Origin: Bacteroidota bacterium
GTDB taxonomy: Bacteria; Bacteroidota; Bacteroidia; Bacteroidales; Paludibacteraceae
Assembly: GCA_023391625.1 (NCBI GenBank)
Contig: JAEWAN010000006.1
Location: 186,001-250,000 of the forward strand
Reading direction: 5' to 3'
DNA: 64,000 nucleotides
Shown: piece after piece, positions 63,027 to 64,000 of the stretch
Layout of the letters: each line of letters starts with the position of its first letter
Numbering within the stretch: position 1 is the stretch's first letter
Notes under the pieces: generated by a model
What the model was told of the DNA's origin: nothing
The model's database searches: none
The model's input: the letters and a program-made list of their open reading frames with translations, nothing else
Position numbers and translations under genes: made by a program

Positions 63027-64000
63027 TTATTCTTCTGCTGATTGATTTTCCTTTTCAGCTCTAAGCTGGGCTAACTTTTTTTCCCAAACCCATGCACTTT
63101 TCAAAGTATCTTCCACTGATTCAACAGCTTTCCATCCCAATACTTCATTTGCATAAGTAGGATCTGCCCAAACTTTTTCAATATCACCTTCACGTCTGCC
63201 TACGATCTGATGAGGCACCTTAACACCATTAACTTTTTCAAAAGTATTAATAATATCAAGTACAGACAAACCTGTTCCCGTACCAAGGTTAAATATTTCC
63301 ACCGGGCTTTCTGCAGTATTTTCCAACAAACGTTTCACTGAAATCACGTGAGCTTTTGCCAAGTCCACAACATTGATATAGTCGCGGATACAAGTTCCGT
63401 CAGGAGTGTTGTAATCGTCGCCAAACACTTTCAGTTCCTTACGCAAACCGATAGCAGTCTGGGTAACAAATGGCAACAAGTTGTTAGGCACACCGTTAGG
63501 AAGTTCACCGATTTCGGCACTTGGATGTGCACCTATCGGATTGAAATAACGCAATATAATGCTTTTATATGAATCGTTTGAATGGATAGTATCCTGAATT
63601 ATTTCTTCACATATTTGCTTGGTATTTCCGTAAGGAGACAAAGCCGGTTTGATAGGAGCTTTTTCTGTCACCGGAAGTTCGTCCGGCTGTCCGTAAACCG
63701 TACAAGAAGAAGAGAATACTATATTTTTCACTTTGTGTATAGGCATCAACTGCATTAAGTTGATTAAAGACACAAGATTGTTGCGATAATACATCAATGG
63801 TTTTTCCACTGATTCGCCCACAGCCTTGCTTGCCGCAAAATGAATGATTGCTTCAATGCCGGTATGTTTTTCAAACATGCGATCCAAGCTAACATAATCA
63901 ACGCAATCAATATTTTCAAAGATAGGGCGAATACCGGTTATCTTTTCAATACCATTCAATACGTCAATATTTGAATTAGAAAGGTTATCAACAATAACAA
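63027..64000 (-). CDS. galE: UDP-glucose 4-epimerase (3' part)
   Basis: The gene runs off the window edge; the frame stays open to base 64000, where it reads VIVDNLSNSNIDVLNGIEKI, so the N-terminal Rossmann Gly motif lies outside. The visible part has FAASKAVGESVEKP, the catalytic SSSCTVYGQP (Ser/Thr) and YGNTKQICEEI (the YxxxK pair), FNPIGAHPSAEIGE, GTCIRDYINVVDLAKAH and FNLGTGTGLSVLDII. These identify GalE, which interconverts UDP-glucose and UDP-galactose with a bound NAD. It is an extended short-chain dehydrogenase in the cytoplasm. A product of about 345 residues is expected. The C-terminus is a charged tail. Confidence 0.95.
   Translation of the reverse strand, partial: VIVDNLSNSNIDVLNGIEKITGIRPIFENIDCVDYVSLDRMFEKHTGIEAIIHFAASKAVGESVEKPLMYYRNNLVSLINLMQLMPIHKVKNIVFSSSCTVYGQPDELPVTEKAPIKPALSPYGNTKQICEEIIQDTIHSNDSYKSIILRYFNPIGAHPSAEIGELPNGVPNNLLPFVTQTAIGLRKELKVFGDDYNTPDGTCIRDYINVVDLAKAHVISVKRLLENTAESPVEIFNLGTGTGLSVLDIINTFEKVNGVKVPHQIVGRREGDIEKVWADPTYANEVLGWKAVESVEDTLKSAWVWEKKLAQLRAEKENQSAEE

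Overview
The window looks like a chromosomal segment from an anaerobic, gut-type member of the Bacteroidales (phylum Bacteroidota). The reasons are moderate to low GC, repeated promoter -7 boxes of the TAnnTTTG type, A/T-rich leaders in place of strong Shine-Dalgarno sites, a fused SecDF, type IX-secretion-like C-terminal tails on secreted proteins, and LytTR-regulated efflux. An Odoribacteraceae/Porphyromonadaceae-like genome is a plausible guess, but the family cannot be fixed from the sequence alone. I saw no prophage, insertion sequence, CRISPR array, tRNA or rRNA gene.

Layout. 1-708: 3' end of a secreted protein with a type IX sorting tail. 898-2223: a YbdG-like mechanosensitive channel. 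2482-4421 (minus): groES-groEL. 4580-5467 (minus): a family 2 glycosyltransferase. 5657-9016: mfd, which appears to use a TTG start. 9266-9440: a structured RNA with the architecture of 6S RNA behind a good promoter. 9971-13046: a Crp/Fnr regulator and a large TPR protein. 13173-14120 (minus): PRPP synthetase. 14348-17338: fused secDF. 17542-33468: an accessory-looking block of four secreted proteins, interrupted by metK (minus). Three of the four are giant (1133, 1721 and 1404 aa) and alternate beta-rich, probably ricin-like modules with FIVAR-type helical repeats. metK is preceded by a good candidate SAM-II riboswitch. 34308-38492 (minus): a PpiD-like periplasmic chaperone, glutamate racemase and an M23 peptidase. 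38726-41924: alaS and a GNAT acetyltransferase. 41937-48345 (minus): a compact six-gene operon coding for a TolC-MacA-MacB efflux pump with its own LytS/LytTR two-component system. 48610-53440: a small outer-membrane protein, a lipoprotein, an AsmA-family protein and folB. 53466-55361 (minus): a radical SAM enzyme paired with a UbiA prenyltransferase. 55454-56173: pirin. 56375-60237 (minus): a CorC/HlyC-type protein and a CPA2 cation/proton antiporter. 60386-61769 (minus): a hemerythrin protein overlapping a LuxR-type regulator with a degenerate receiver. 61933-64000 (minus): mannose-6-phosphate isomerase and the 3' part of galE.

The most unusual signals are regulatory. (1) Three of the four secreted-protein genes (17542, 20202, 23877) carry a direct repeat with a TTTGAA-like core and a 21-22 bp period, ending at the same distance (35-36 bp) from the -7 box. 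This geometry suggests one activator drives all three. (2) The efflux operon has a 9-bp direct repeat with a 21-bp period just upstream of its -7 box, the arrangement expected for its own LytTR regulator. (3) The metK leader matches SAM-II at the conserved positions I can recall. (4) The 6S-like RNA has nested stems around a large central bubble and a competing 3' hairpin.

All functional calls rest on reading motifs by eye. Promoters and RNA folds are pattern matches, not computed.
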